From JAPLNB01 sp964451955 (lineage in GTDB: Bacteria > Planctomycetota > Phycisphaerae > Tepidisphaerales > Tepidisphaeraceae): a stretch of 64,000 nt of DNA. Positions 16,247 to 24,622 of the stretch are shown here, piece by piece (within the stretch, counting starts at the first letter, position 1; the number at the start of each line of letters is the position of its first letter). The position numbers and the translations under genes are program-made. Location of the stretch: NCBI GenBank assembly GCA_964451955.1, contig CAYVKG010000007.1:1-64000 (forward strand), in the 5' to 3' direction. The notes beneath the pieces were generated by a model. That model made no database searches. It saw nothing but the letters and a program-made list of their open reading frames with translations, and was not told the origin of the DNA.

Positions 16247-16352
16247 ACGCGTGCCTCAATGGATCGAGGTTTGCCGGAAGGACCGATAACCTGTGGGGTC
16301 GAAGGGGTCCTTGGTTAGTTACATCGGCAAAGTGGCCGCGTGTTTGTAGGGT

Positions 16353-16547
16353 TTATTCGATAACGGGGCGTCGGATGACGCGGGCGTATTCGATGGCGCG
16401 TTTCATGACTTCGTGGATGGTCTCGCGGACCATAAGTTTTTCGCCGCTTTCGCAGCAGACGATGGTGTCCGGGGTGGACTCGATGTAGCGGATTTTGTCG
16501 GCGTTGACCACAAATCGCTGCCCGTTGAGTCGTGTGAGCTGGATCAT
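16353..16547 (-). CDS. flbD: FlbD family flagellar protein
   Basis: A 64-residue protein: MIQLTRLNGQRFVVNADKI, then a short beta segment and GEKLMVRETIHEVMKRAIEY. This small FlbD family is widespread in flagellar operons between flgE and the motor genes, though its biochemical role is unclear (it is not the Caulobacter regulator of the same name). The ATG at 16547 fits the family length of 60-70. There is no recognisable Shine-Dalgarno sequence, and the start lies 14 nt after the T-run of a strong terminator-like hairpin, so its expression may depend on read-through or RNA processing. Confidence 0.9.
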   Translation of the reverse strand: MIQLTRLNGQRFVVNADKIRYIESTPDTIVCCESGEKLMVRETIHEVMKRAIEYARVIRRPVIE

Positions 16548-16560
16548 GGCAATGGATTGG

Positions 16561-16606
16561 TAAAAACGCCCCCGCGACAGCAGAATAAACACCCTGTCGC
16601 GAGGGC
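16561..16606 (-). terminator. intrinsic terminator after flgE
   Basis: In transcript direction, GCCCTCGCGACAG (16606-16594) pairs with CTGTCGCGGGGGC (16580-16568), 12 of 13 pairs matched, around a 13-nt loop, followed at once by GTTTTTA (T-run 16566-16562). This is the best canonical Rho-independent terminator in the window. It lies 69 nt after the flgE stop and ends just before flbD, so it would reduce expression of everything downstream unless antiterminated. Confidence 0.7.
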
Positions 16607-16674
16607 TGAGAAATCGTCGCAGGACTCCGTCCTGGCTGAACGTTTTGCCGCCGGTGCCGAGCGGCATGCGTGTT

Positions 16675-18390
16675 TCATCTGGTGGTATTCAACAACTCCT
16701 GTATAAGTCGGTCGCTGGTGCTGATAACGCGGCTGGAGGCGGAGAAACCGGTGGAGGCGATGATCAAGTTAACGAACTCCTCGGAGAGGTCGACGTTGCT
16801 GAGTTCGAGGGAACCGGACTGGATTTTGCCGGCGCCGAGGCTACCGGCGGCGCCGATGACGGCGGGACCGCTGTTGGGTCCCTGCATGAACATGTTTCCG
16901 CCGCGGTCGACGAGTCCCTGGGGGTTGCTGAAGGTAGCGATGGCGACCTGTCCGAGCTTTCGGTGGACGTTATTGCTGAAGTTGCCGGTGATGACGCCGT
17001 CTTCGCCGATGCTGAAGCTGGTGAGGGTTCCGATGGCGGAGCCATTGACGTCGAGTTTTGGGAGTTCTGATTTCTGGTCGCTGAAGCCGTTGAGTTGGCT
17101 GAAATCGAGCCGGATGGCGAGGGGGGTGATGGCGCCGGTATTGTCGCGTGGGATTGAGATATTTTCGCCGGTGGAACTCATCAATTGACCCTGGCCGTCG
17201 AAGAGGAGGGTTCCTGTGGCGACGGCGCGGTTTCCGACGGTGGCATCGGGGGATTCGACGTAGAATCGCCAGAGGTTGCCGGTATTGGCTTTGCTTTCGA
17301 AGACGGCGGTGATGCCGACCATGACTTCGTTTCCGAGGGAGTCGTAGGCGGTGACCTCGGCGTGGGTGCTTTCGCCGACGGGGTTGCTGCGGGTGATATC
17401 TTCGGCGAACTCGAAGGGCATTTTGGTGCCTGAGCGGAAGGATTCTTTCTGGAGGGAGAGGGCGTTTTCGGCGCCGAGATTGCCGGTGATGACGATGCGA
17501 GCGCTGTTGGGATCGGCGGCGTCGGTTTCGAGGGTGATGCCGGCGGTTGGGGTGGAGGGATTACCGTCGTCTGGGACGGAGAGGTTGATGCCGAGGGCAT
17601 CGCGGTAGAAGGTCATGAGGTCGCCGAGGGTGCTGGTGGAGGCGATGGTGAAGACACCCTGTTCGAGTTCTGAGGATGAGACGCCTTTTTTTCCGTTGAG
17701 GGTGTACGTGTCGCCGACGGCGAAGAGGGGGTTTGTATTGAGAGCAGAGGAGGCGAGGCTGGTGAGGAGGGTGGCGGCGGTTGGGGGGGCGGTACCGCCG
17801 ACGGTGGTGAGCAACTGGGTGGTGATGACGCTGGCGCCGGCGGCGACGGGACCCCCGGTGTTGAGGTTTCCGCGGAGGCCGATGGTGGTTGTGGCTTCGG
17901 CGGTGGTGAGGGAACCGAGTGGGATGGTGATGTTACCGAGTTGCCCGTTGACGACATTGAAGTTGGCATCGACGCCGAATCCCTGGACGAATTCGCCGCT
18001 ACCGGTGACGAGTTGGTCGGTGGCATTGAGTGAGAAGCTGCCATCGCGGGTGAATTTCTGCTCATGGGATTTGACGACGAAGTAGCCTTCGCCGTCGATG
18101 GCGAGATCGGTGGACTTGCCGGTGCTTTCGATGGAACCTGGGGTGAGATTGCGGTCGAGGCTGGCGACGACAGCGCCGAGGCCGCGTTGGCTGGGGTTGG
18201 TGCCGCCGAAGTCAGCGGTAGGTTGAGTTCCGCCGGAGTCGGTGACGTAGAACTGGGGCTTAACAAGGACGCGGGTGCTTTTGAAGGCGACGGTATTGAC
18301 GTTGGCGATGTTATTGCCGACGACGTTGAGCTTGACCTGATTGACGTCGAGGCCGGAGAGGCCCGCGAAGAGAGCATTGGATAGAGCCAT
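16675..18390 (-). CDS. flgE: flagellar hook protein FlgE
   Basis: A 571-residue hook subunit. The N-terminal rod/hook motif ALFAGLSGLDVNQVKLNVVG and NNIANVNTVAFKST (residues 6-39), then LAIDGEGYFVV near residue 96, identify it. The C-terminal coiled region is SNVDLSEEFVNLIIASTGF followed by SRVISTSDRLIQELLNT. The middle, about residues 180-390, is the surface D2/D3 insert and makes the protein longer than the 400-residue enterobacterial form. It follows flgD by 33 nt and ends before a strong terminator. Polymerises about 120-fold into the universal joint under control of FlgD and FliK. Confidence 0.97.
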   Translation of the reverse strand: MALSNALFAGLSGLDVNQVKLNVVGNNIANVNTVAFKSTRVLVKPQFYVTDSGGTQPTADFGGTNPSQRGLGAVVASLDRNLTPGSIESTGKSTDLAIDGEGYFVVKSHEQKFTRDGSFSLNATDQLVTGSGEFVQGFGVDANFNVVNGQLGNITIPLGSLTTAEATTTIGLRGNLNTGGPVAAGASVITTQLLTTVGGTAPPTAATLLTSLASSALNTNPLFAVGDTYTLNGKKGVSSSELEQGVFTIASTSTLGDLMTFYRDALGINLSVPDDGNPSTPTAGITLETDAADPNSARIVITGNLGAENALSLQKESFRSGTKMPFEFAEDITRSNPVGESTHAEVTAYDSLGNEVMVGITAVFESKANTGNLWRFYVESPDATVGNRAVATGTLLFDGQGQLMSSTGENISIPRDNTGAITPLAIRLDFSQLNGFSDQKSELPKLDVNGSAIGTLTSFSIGEDGVITGNFSNNVHRKLGQVAIATFSNPQGLVDRGGNMFMQGPNSGPAVIGAAGSLGAGKIQSGSLELSNVDLSEEFVNLIIASTGFSASSRVISTSDRLIQELLNTTR

Positions 18391-18423
18391 AGGTGCCGTC
18401 CAATCCGCCTGGGTGGCGTGGTA

Positions 18424-18855
18424 TTAGTGAATCGCGCCTGTCGTGGCGGTCGTTGGGGCCGGGGCGATCGCGGTGACTCGGTCGAGTCGCAGGGTATTGC
18501 CGTTGTCGAGTTCGAGGTAGACCTGGTTGTCTTCGACCCTGACGGAGTTGACCAAGCCTGTGGTTTGCTGGTCGCGGTCGTTGAGGCCCTTAACCATTTT
18601 GCCGATCAACTGCCCGGCGGAGCCGATCTGGTTCTGGAGGGACAGTTGCTTGAGCATATTCTGCATATCGGTGGAGGACTGGAGTTGTCCGATCTGGCTC
18701 ATTTGGGCGAGGAGTTCCTGGTTTTTCGCGGGCTCCATGGGATCCTGGTGTTGCAGTTGCGTGACCATGATCTTGATGAAGTCTTCGGACTTGAGCTGCA
18801 TTTTCTTGTTAGCCAGCTGCGTGGTGGACTGCGAACTGACAGGCAATGTAACCAT
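18424..18855 (-). CDS. flgD: flagellar hook capping protein FlgD
   Basis: A 143-residue hook-cap/scaffold protein. Conserved core: DFIKIMVTQLQHQDPMEPAK, then NQELLAQMSQIGQLQSSTDM and ASAGQLIGK-type sequence IGSAGQLIGKMVKGL. It ends just after a short Tudor-like beta segment, so it is a minimal FlgD lacking the full Fn3/Tudor extension of the 230-residue enterobacterial form. Preceded 103 nt upstream by fliK. It assembles at the hook tip and polymerises FlgE. Confidence 0.95.
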   Translation of the reverse strand: MVTLPVSSQSTTQLANKKMQLKSEDFIKIMVTQLQHQDPMEPAKNQELLAQMSQIGQLQSSTDMQNMLKQLSLQNQIGSAGQLIGKMVKGLNDRDQQTTGLVNSVRVEDNQVYLELDNGNTLRLDRVTAIAPAPTTATTGAIH

Positions 18856-18958
18856 GTCGGTACCTTCGGCCAGAGGATTGAGGGGCGATTAGAAATCCGA
18901 CGGGGCAAACTGGGATCGCGCCGAAGGTGCGCGTGAGGTGAGCGGAAGTTGCGCGGGG

Positions 18959-20293
18959 CTAGGCGGTGAGGTCGACGCTGTCGCTGCCGCCGCGCAGTCG
19001 GCGCCACATTCTATGGAGCATTTCGCGTCGCTGTTGTTCGTGGCGGGCTCCGTGGTCATCGGGTTGGCGTTGCTGGTTTTCGTCGCCGGCGGAGTTAGCG
19101 GCTTTATGCTGTGTGGTTTGTTCGACGTGGAGTTTTTCGACATTGATGCCTTGGCCCTCGAGCGATTGCTTAAGCTGGTGGAGGCTGTGGCTGAGCAGTC
19201 TGGTGGCCTCGTCATTGGAGGTGGCGAAGGACGCGGTGATTACGCCATCGCGGATCTGCACGGTGATTTGGAGGGTGCCGAGTTCGGGCGGGTCGAGGCG
19301 AATGCGCATGGTTCCGCCGCCGGGGAGGAGGTTGGTGCGTATTTCGGAGACGATGTTGGGATGATTGGTTTGAGCGAAGGGGGCATCGGCTGGAGGCTGT
19401 GGGGATGTGGCGGTCGGGGTTGGAGGCGCATCGACTTGTCGGCCAATCTGGGGGTCTGCGCCGCGGAGGGTTGTTGGGAGTTCATCGATTCGGAATGGCG
19501 TTTTTTCGGGTTCTGCGGTCTTCTGAGGCCGGGCGGGATTGGGGTTGGCGGGGTTTTGGGCGGAGGCGGTGCGTGTGGGTGGGGGCGTGTGGGGCTGTGG
19601 ATCGGCGGTTGATGTGGGGGTTTGTTCGGGGTTCGATTCGGCGGCAAGAGGCTCGGAGGGAGGGGGCGACGGGGAGCGGGTTGGTGCGGGGTCATGGTGG
19701 GGAGAGGTTGGGGTGGGGGTGTTGTCATTGACGGTGTGCGTTTGCGGAGGGGTTGTTGTGGTGACTTGCGCCGGGGGCACGTGAGGTTGTGGCGGCGGTT
19801 GGTTGGTCTGGTCGTTGGTGTTTTCGGTTTTGTTTTCGGGTTCCGGGTTGGGGGGCGTCTCCTGGAAGACGGGGGGCGCATTGTCGACGCAGAGGACATC
19901 CGGGTTGGCGGTGGTTTGGGTATCGAGCGGGTCATTGTGCTGATTGGGTGGTGGGGTTGCCTGTGTATTGGCGGGCTCGATGAGATCATCTGAAGGTACG
20001 GGCTGGTCGCCGGCCGAGGCATCGGGGGTGTTTTGGCGAGGGGTGGTTTCGGTTTTCTGGCCGCGTTCGCCGCGGCCGGCTTTTTTTGCCCGGGCTTTGT
20101 CGGTGGGATGTGTTTCGTTTTTTGGTGCAGCTTGTAGTTGTTTTGGTTGGGCTGGGTCATCGGCCTGTGGTTTAGGCTTGGCGAGCAGGAGAGCTTGCTG
20201 GAAATCGTCCGGGCCGGCATCGATGCGGATGATTCGTGCGGTTGTGTTGACGGGGTTTTTCGGCGCGACTGTTGCGGCGTGGACATTGGGCAT
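18959..20293 (-). CDS. fliK: flagellar hook-length control protein FliK
   Basis: A 444-residue protein. Residues 40-310 are an extremely Pro/Thr/Gln/Asn-rich, probably disordered ruler region; the conserved C-terminal domain follows, with GGGTMRIRLDPPELGTLQIT and VITASFATSNDEATRLLSHS and the LKQSLEGQGINVEKLHVE segment typical of FliK. It then ends in a Gln/Arg/His-rich tail. It measures hook length and triggers the FlhB specificity switch. The ATG at 20293 has AAAGGA 5 nt upstream and is preferred over the ATG at 20299, which abuts that site and overlaps the previous stop in an ATGA. Confidence 0.92.
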   Translation of the reverse strand: MPNVHAATVAPKNPVNTTARIIRIDAGPDDFQQALLLAKPKPQADDPAQPKQLQAAPKNETHPTDKARAKKAGRGERGQKTETTPRQNTPDASAGDQPVPSDDLIEPANTQATPPPNQHNDPLDTQTTANPDVLCVDNAPPVFQETPPNPEPENKTENTNDQTNQPPPQPHVPPAQVTTTTPPQTHTVNDNTPTPTSPHHDPAPTRSPSPPPSEPLAAESNPEQTPTSTADPQPHTPPPTRTASAQNPANPNPARPQKTAEPEKTPFRIDELPTTLRGADPQIGRQVDAPPTPTATSPQPPADAPFAQTNHPNIVSEIRTNLLPGGGTMRIRLDPPELGTLQITVQIRDGVITASFATSNDEATRLLSHSLHQLKQSLEGQGINVEKLHVEQTTQHKAANSAGDENQQRQPDDHGARHEQQRREMLHRMWRRLRGGSDSVDLTA

Positions 20294-20295
20294 GG

Positions 20296-20958
20296 TCATC
20301 CTTTCGCCGAGGTTTGTGCCTGGCGCATTTTGTCGAGCAGTTTGTTCAGGCGATCGACTTCTTGGGTGGTTTTGAATTCTTTGGTGATTTTGGAGACGGT
20401 TCGAGGCTCCATAGCCTGGAGGTATTTGACGGCGGTGTCGTCATCCATGGCAAGGAACACGGTCTTGGCCTGTTTAGCGGGCATTGTCTGGTAGAGGGCG
20501 AGGTTGTCCTGGAAGGTCTTGTCGGCAGCGAGGCGTTGGGATGCCAGTTGTTGGGCGGTGAATTTTTTCCGTTGCTCTTCGAACGCGGTTCTTTCGCGAT
20601 CGAGGGTTTGCTGGGCGAGTTCGACCTGTCGCTGGAGATCGAGCAGACCGCGGCGTGCCTGGGCCAGTTGAGCAACCTGGGCATCGAAGGCGTGTCGTAT
20701 GACTTCGAGTTGTTCGGCGGGGGGCCGACCGGCGTGTTTGGCGAGGAGTTCTTCGAGGCGTATGACGGGTCGCGTGGTGGCCTGATCCTCGACGGGCTGA
20801 GTGGTGGGTTGGGTGGTGGGCGGGAAGAGGACGTCTTTGATCGCGTTGATTTTCTGGCGATCGAGGCGTCCTTCGCTTCGCAGCCAGACGGCGACGGCCA
20901 GGACGGCCAGGAAGTTGAGTGCGAGAGTGAGGATGAGAACGTTGAGCAGTTTCTTCAT
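20296..20958 (-). CDS. MotE-like flagellar coiled-coil protein
   Basis: A 220-residue protein: one N-terminal transmembrane helix (about residues 5-25), a PTTQPTTQP-rich spacer, a long coiled coil (about 95-155) with regular Leu/Gln/Glu heptads, and a C-terminal domain with MPAKQAKTVFLAMDDDTAVK and LQAMEPRTVSKI. This C-terminal domain resembles the MgtE N-terminal/FliG-like superhelix of MotE proteins, which act as a MotB chaperone. It lies between fliJ and fliK, coupled to both by overlaps of about 4 nt. In some genomes this position holds an FliJ-linked MotE homologue; no motB is present here. Confidence 0.75.
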   Translation of the reverse strand: MKKLLNVLILTLALNFLAVLAVAVWLRSEGRLDRQKINAIKDVLFPPTTQPTTQPVEDQATTRPVIRLEELLAKHAGRPPAEQLEVIRHAFDAQVAQLAQARRGLLDLQRQVELAQQTLDRERTAFEEQRKKFTAQQLASQRLAADKTFQDNLALYQTMPAKQAKTVFLAMDDDTAVKYLQAMEPRTVSKITKEFKTTQEVDRLNKLLDKMRQAQTSAKG

Positions 20959-21443
20959 GGGAGATCCATCGGTTGCCGGGAGGTCTGCGTTTCAGCCGCC
21001 ATATCCTGGTAGCCGAGTTGCATGCCGATTTCATCCATGGCTTCCATTTCTTTTCTATTTAGTTGCTGGACCCAGCGATTCCAATATCGTTCGCGGAGTT
21101 TCTCCATGATTTTTCGGCGTTTAGCCGCTTCGGCGAGGGCTTTGCGGCTCTGGTCGAGATCGCGTTGGAGCAGGGCCATTCTCTGTGCGACGGTCATGGC
21201 TTTTCGCTGCATGGAGGCAACGAATCGGCGGTGCGCGGCGAGGAAGTTCATATCGAGTGTTCCGATGAGGCGGGTGTTGCGCAGTTCGAGGTTGGCGTTT
21301 TGGACCTCCTGATCCATTCGTCGCAGTTCGGCCTGCAGCTGGCTCATTTGTCCCTGGATGACGGCCAATTGGCGTTGGCGTTCCTGTTCGATGTTTTTTC
21401 GATGTCGGAGGACGCCTTCGAGTTGGAATCGGAACACAGCCAT
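20955..21443 (-). CDS. fliJ: flagellar export protein FliJ
   Basis: A 162-residue all-helical coiled-coil protein typical of FliJ. It starts FRFQLEGVLRHRKNIEQERQ, the diagnostic RhR/Lxx pattern, and keeps RERYWNRWVQQLNRKEMEAM near the C-terminus. FliJ sits in the centre of the FliI ATPase ring and connects it to FlhA. It is 18 nt after fliI and overlaps the MotE-like gene by 4 nt. Confidence 0.92.
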   Translation of the reverse strand: MAVFRFQLEGVLRHRKNIEQERQRQLAVIQGQMSQLQAELRRMDQEVQNANLELRNTRLIGTLDMNFLAAHRRFVASMQRKAMTVAQRMALLQRDLDQSRKALAEAAKRRKIMEKLRERYWNRWVQQLNRKEMEAMDEIGMQLGYQDMAAETQTSRQPMDLP

Positions 21444-21461
21444 AATGATGGGGTCAGGTTG

Positions 21462-22838
21462 TTATTTTGGGGCGTTTGCGCGGCCCGGGGTTTTTGCGGC
21501 AGCCGCTCGGAGGGCCTTGTCCAGTTGTTCAATCCAGGCGACGAGTTCGAGCAGTTGTTTTTTTGACTGATCGAGGGTTGTGGGGTTGGTGGGCTCCTGC
21601 TGGAGGAACTGGAGGATTCGAGGTCGGCTCTGGACGGCCAGATCGAATTCGCTGTTGGCGCCCGGGACATAGGCGCCGATGTTGACGAGGTCTTCGATAT
21701 CCTGGTAGACGGCCATGAGGGCGAGGAGGCGTTTGGCGGCGCGGAGGTGTTCCTGGTCGGTGACATCTCCGCGAACACGGCTGATGCTTTGGAGGCAATC
21801 GATAGCGGGGTAGTGTCCGCGGTTGGCGAGGGATCGGCTGAGCCAGACATGTCCATCGACGATGCCTTTGACGGCGTCGGCGACGGGCTCGTTGAAGTCA
21901 TCGGCCTCGACGAGTACGGAGTAGAAGCCGGTGACGGACCCGGCGGCGGTTTTTCCGGCGCGTTCGAGGATTTCGGGCAGGAGTGCGAAGACGCTTGGTG
22001 GGTAGCCTTTGGTTGCGGGGGGTTCGCGGGCAGCGAGTCCGATTTGCCGTTGCGCCTGGCACATTCGGGTCAACGAATCGACGAGGAGGAGGACGTTTTT
22101 CCCGTTATCGCGGAAGAATTCGCAGACGGTGGCGGCGGTGCGGACGGCGCGTACGCGTAGGAGCGGCGGGTCGTCGCTGGTGCTGACGATGAGGACGCAG
22201 CGTTTGAGTCCTTCTTCTCCGAGGGCATTGGCGAGGAAATCCTGGACCTCTCGGCCACGTTCACCGACGAGGGCGATGACGGAGACATCGGCGTCGCTGT
22301 AGCGGGCGATTTGAGCGATGAGGGTGCTTTTACCGACGCCGGGGCCGGAGAAGATGCCCATGCGTTGTCCCATGCCGCAGGTATGGAGGGCGTCGATGGC
22401 ACGAATGCTGGTTGCGATGGGTTGATCGATGTTTCGGCGGTCGAGGGGCGCGGCAGCGCGTGCATCGATGCGTCGAGGGTGGCAGAGGACGAGGGGTCCT
22501 TTTCCGTCGATCGGCTGGCCGTAGCCGTTGAGGACACGTCCGACCATGGCGTCGGAGCACCAGATTTGGGGGGAAGTGGTGAGGTTTTCGATGCGGTCGC
22601 CTCTGGCGACACCGCGAGGAGGGGAGAGGGACATGAGGAGTGTCTGCTCGTCGCGGAAACCGACGACCTCGGCGATGGTGGTCTGTCCGCCGAAGCTGCT
22701 GATGCGGCAGAGGGTACCGAGGGGCAGAGGCAGTCCTGCGGTCTGGATGGTAAGGCCGCTGATGGCCTCGACGCGGCCGACGACGCGATAGGGCATGCTT
22801 GTGCGTACGGATTCGATCTGGCCGGCGAGGAGGGTCAT
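21462..22838 (-). CDS. fliI: flagellar export ATPase FliI
   Basis: A 458-residue F1-beta-like ATPase. Walker A GPGVGKST lies at residues 165-172; other family blocks are GVARGDRIENL, AIDALHTCGMGQRMGIFSGP and LLLVDSLTRMCQAQRQIGLA (Walker B region) and PATKGYPPSVFALLPEILER. The enzyme forms a hexamer at the base of the export gate and energises substrate entry. ATG at 22838 follows AAGGAGG and overlaps the fliH stop by 4 nt, indicating tight coupling of ATPase and its regulator. Confidence 0.97.
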   Translation of the reverse strand: MTLLAGQIESVRTSMPYRVVGRVEAISGLTIQTAGLPLPLGTLCRISSFGGQTTIAEVVGFRDEQTLLMSLSPPRGVARGDRIENLTTSPQIWCSDAMVGRVLNGYGQPIDGKGPLVLCHPRRIDARAAAPLDRRNIDQPIATSIRAIDALHTCGMGQRMGIFSGPGVGKSTLIAQIARYSDADVSVIALVGERGREVQDFLANALGEEGLKRCVLIVSTSDDPPLLRVRAVRTAATVCEFFRDNGKNVLLLVDSLTRMCQAQRQIGLAAREPPATKGYPPSVFALLPEILERAGKTAAGSVTGFYSVLVEADDFNEPVADAVKGIVDGHVWLSRSLANRGHYPAIDCLQSISRVRGDVTDQEHLRAAKRLLALMAVYQDIEDLVNIGAYVPGANSEFDLAVQSRPRILQFLQQEPTNPTTLDQSKKQLLELVAWIEQLDKALRAAAAKTPGRANAPK

Positions 22839-23536
22839 GTGGCCTCCTTGGAGTCGGGCAGGAGATCGGTGACGATGCGTTGGAGTTGCTGGTCGAGGTC
22901 GCCGTCGACCTCGCCTCTGGCGGTGTAGACTCGGCAGCCGCCCGGTGCGAGGCGTTCGTCGTCGACGATATCGACGTGTTCCATTCTGGGCCAGGCGATT
23001 TTCAACTGGGGGAGGGCGCGGGCGAGGGAGGCTTTTTGGGAGGGATGGACGGCGATGCGCACGTCGGACTCGTGGCCGACGAGTTTGAGGGCGTCGGTGA
23101 CATTGGCGATGGCGGTTTGGGGGTCGAGGATTCCCATTCGTTTGGTGACGCGTTCGGCGATAGCGACGGCAAGGGAGAGGACGTCGTTCAGACCATCGGC
23201 CTGGAGTTTAAGGCGTAATTCATTTATCGAGGCAGCGGCGTTTCGCAAGGCGGAGATGAGGTCACCGAGTTCGGCGCGGCGTTCGTCAAGGCCTTTCTGT
23301 TGTCCGTCGGCGAGGCCTTCGGCGTATCCTTTTGCCCGTCCTTCTTCGTGGCCCTGTCGATATCCGGCGATGCGGGCCTTCTGTTTAAGGACTTCGCCTT
23401 CGGCCTGTGCGGCAGCGAGGAGGTGATCGGCCTGTTGTCTGGCCTGGCGCAGGAGGGCAACGGCCTGCTTTTCGACGTCTTTCATCGAGAAAGGCGAGAC
23501 CGAGGCGGGCACATCGGCGGACTTGATGACTCCCAT
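22835..23536 (-). CDS. fliH: flagellar assembly protein FliH
   Basis: A 233-residue FliH/SctL-family regulator of the export ATPase. The N-terminal third is a coiled coil with A-rich heptads; the GYRQGHEEGRAKGYAEGLAD segment has the repeated G-x3-G pattern characteristic of FliH. The C-terminal half, with LSLAVAIAERVTKRMGI and GGCRVYTARGEVDGDLDQQL, is the ATPase- and FliN-binding domain. It lies 54 nt after fliG and overlaps fliI by 4 nt. Confidence 0.92.
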   Translation of the reverse strand: MGVIKSADVPASVSPFSMKDVEKQAVALLRQARQQADHLLAAAQAEGEVLKQKARIAGYRQGHEEGRAKGYAEGLADGQQKGLDERRAELGDLISALRNAAASINELRLKLQADGLNDVLSLAVAIAERVTKRMGILDPQTAIANVTDALKLVGHESDVRIAVHPSQKASLARALPQLKIAWPRMEHVDIVDDERLAPGGCRVYTARGEVDGDLDQQLQRIVTDLLPDSKEAT

Positions 23537-23590
23537 AGATCACCGTTGCGACAGCCAAGGGCGGTGGAGCGATTGGCGGTCGCGTGAATT

Positions 23591-24598
23591 CTAGACGACC
23601 ATTTCCTTTTCGCCGCCGCGTCCGGAGATGATGATTTCGCCGGCATCTTCGAGGCGTCGGACGACATCGACGATTTTCTGTTGTGCGGCTTCGACATCGC
23701 TGATACGGACCGGGCCCATGTACTGCATATCCTCCTGGATGAGTTGAGCTGCGCGTTCGGACATATTCTTGAAGATTTTTTGTCGGAGTTCTTCGCTGGC
23801 GGTTTTGAGGGCAAGGGCCAGTTCTTCGTTGTCGACCTCTTTGAGGACGGATTGAATGCCCTTGTCGTTGACAAGGAGGATGTCCTCGAAGACGAACATG
23901 AGTCTTCGGATCTGTTCGACGAGGTCGGGGTCTTCGGCTTCGAGTCCCTCCATGATGCCTTTTTCGGTGGAGCGGTCGGCGAGATTGAGGATTTCGGCGA
24001 CGGTATCGACGCCGCCAGCCTTTTCGAAGGTTTGGCTGACGATATCGCTGAGGCGGTGTTCGAGTCCGCGTTCGACTTCTTTGATGACTTCGGGGTTGGT
24101 CTGCTCCATATTGGCGACGCGTTTGACGACCTCGACCTGTTTCTGGCTGGGAAGTCCGACGAGGATTTCGCTGGCTTTTTGGGCGGGGAGGTGTGCGAGG
24201 ATGAGGGCGATGGTTTGGGGGTGCTCGTCCTGGATGAAGGTGAGGAGGTTTTCGCTTTCGGCTTTCTGGAGGAAGGAGAAGGGGGTGGTTTGGACCTGCT
24301 GGGTGACTTGTTTGATGACGCGTTCGGCATCGGCGTCGGAGAGGGACTTTTTGAGGAGTGTTTTGGCGTATTCGAGGCCGCCCTCGGCGATATAGGAGTT
24401 AGCCAGGGCGAGCTGATAGAATTCCTGGAAGACGTCGGTGCGGGAGGCATTGGAGATTTCGCCGATGGAGGCGATTTCACGGCTGACTTCTTCGACGGCC
24501 TCGGGGGGCAGTCGCTTGAGGATTTCGGCCGCCTTTTCCTGCCCCACGGAGATGAGCAGGACGGCTGCTTTGCGTACACCAGGTAGATCACTTGCCAT
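23591..24598 (-). CDS. fliG: flagellar motor switch protein FliG
   Basis: A 335-residue switch protein of normal length with N, middle and C domains. The N-domain begins VRKAAVLLISVGQEKAAEIL, the middle domain carries EHPQTIALILAHLP (EHPQ at 125-128), and the C-domain holds the torque helix around VLKEVDNEELALALK with the charged residues that face the stator. FliG links the MS ring (FliF) to the FliM/FliN C-ring. It lies 24 nt after fliF and 54 nt before fliH. Confidence 0.97.
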   Translation of the reverse strand: MASDLPGVRKAAVLLISVGQEKAAEILKRLPPEAVEEVSREIASIGEISNASRTDVFQEFYQLALANSYIAEGGLEYAKTLLKKSLSDADAERVIKQVTQQVQTTPFSFLQKAESENLLTFIQDEHPQTIALILAHLPAQKASEILVGLPSQKQVEVVKRVANMEQTNPEVIKEVERGLEHRLSDIVSQTFEKAGGVDTVAEILNLADRSTEKGIMEGLEAEDPDLVEQIRRLMFVFEDILLVNDKGIQSVLKEVDNEELALALKTASEELRQKIFKNMSERAAQLIQEDMQYMGPVRISDVEAAQQKIVDVVRRLEDAGEIIISGRGGEKEMVV

Positions 24599-24622
24599 GG
24601 TTGGCCTCGATCGAAGGAGTGA

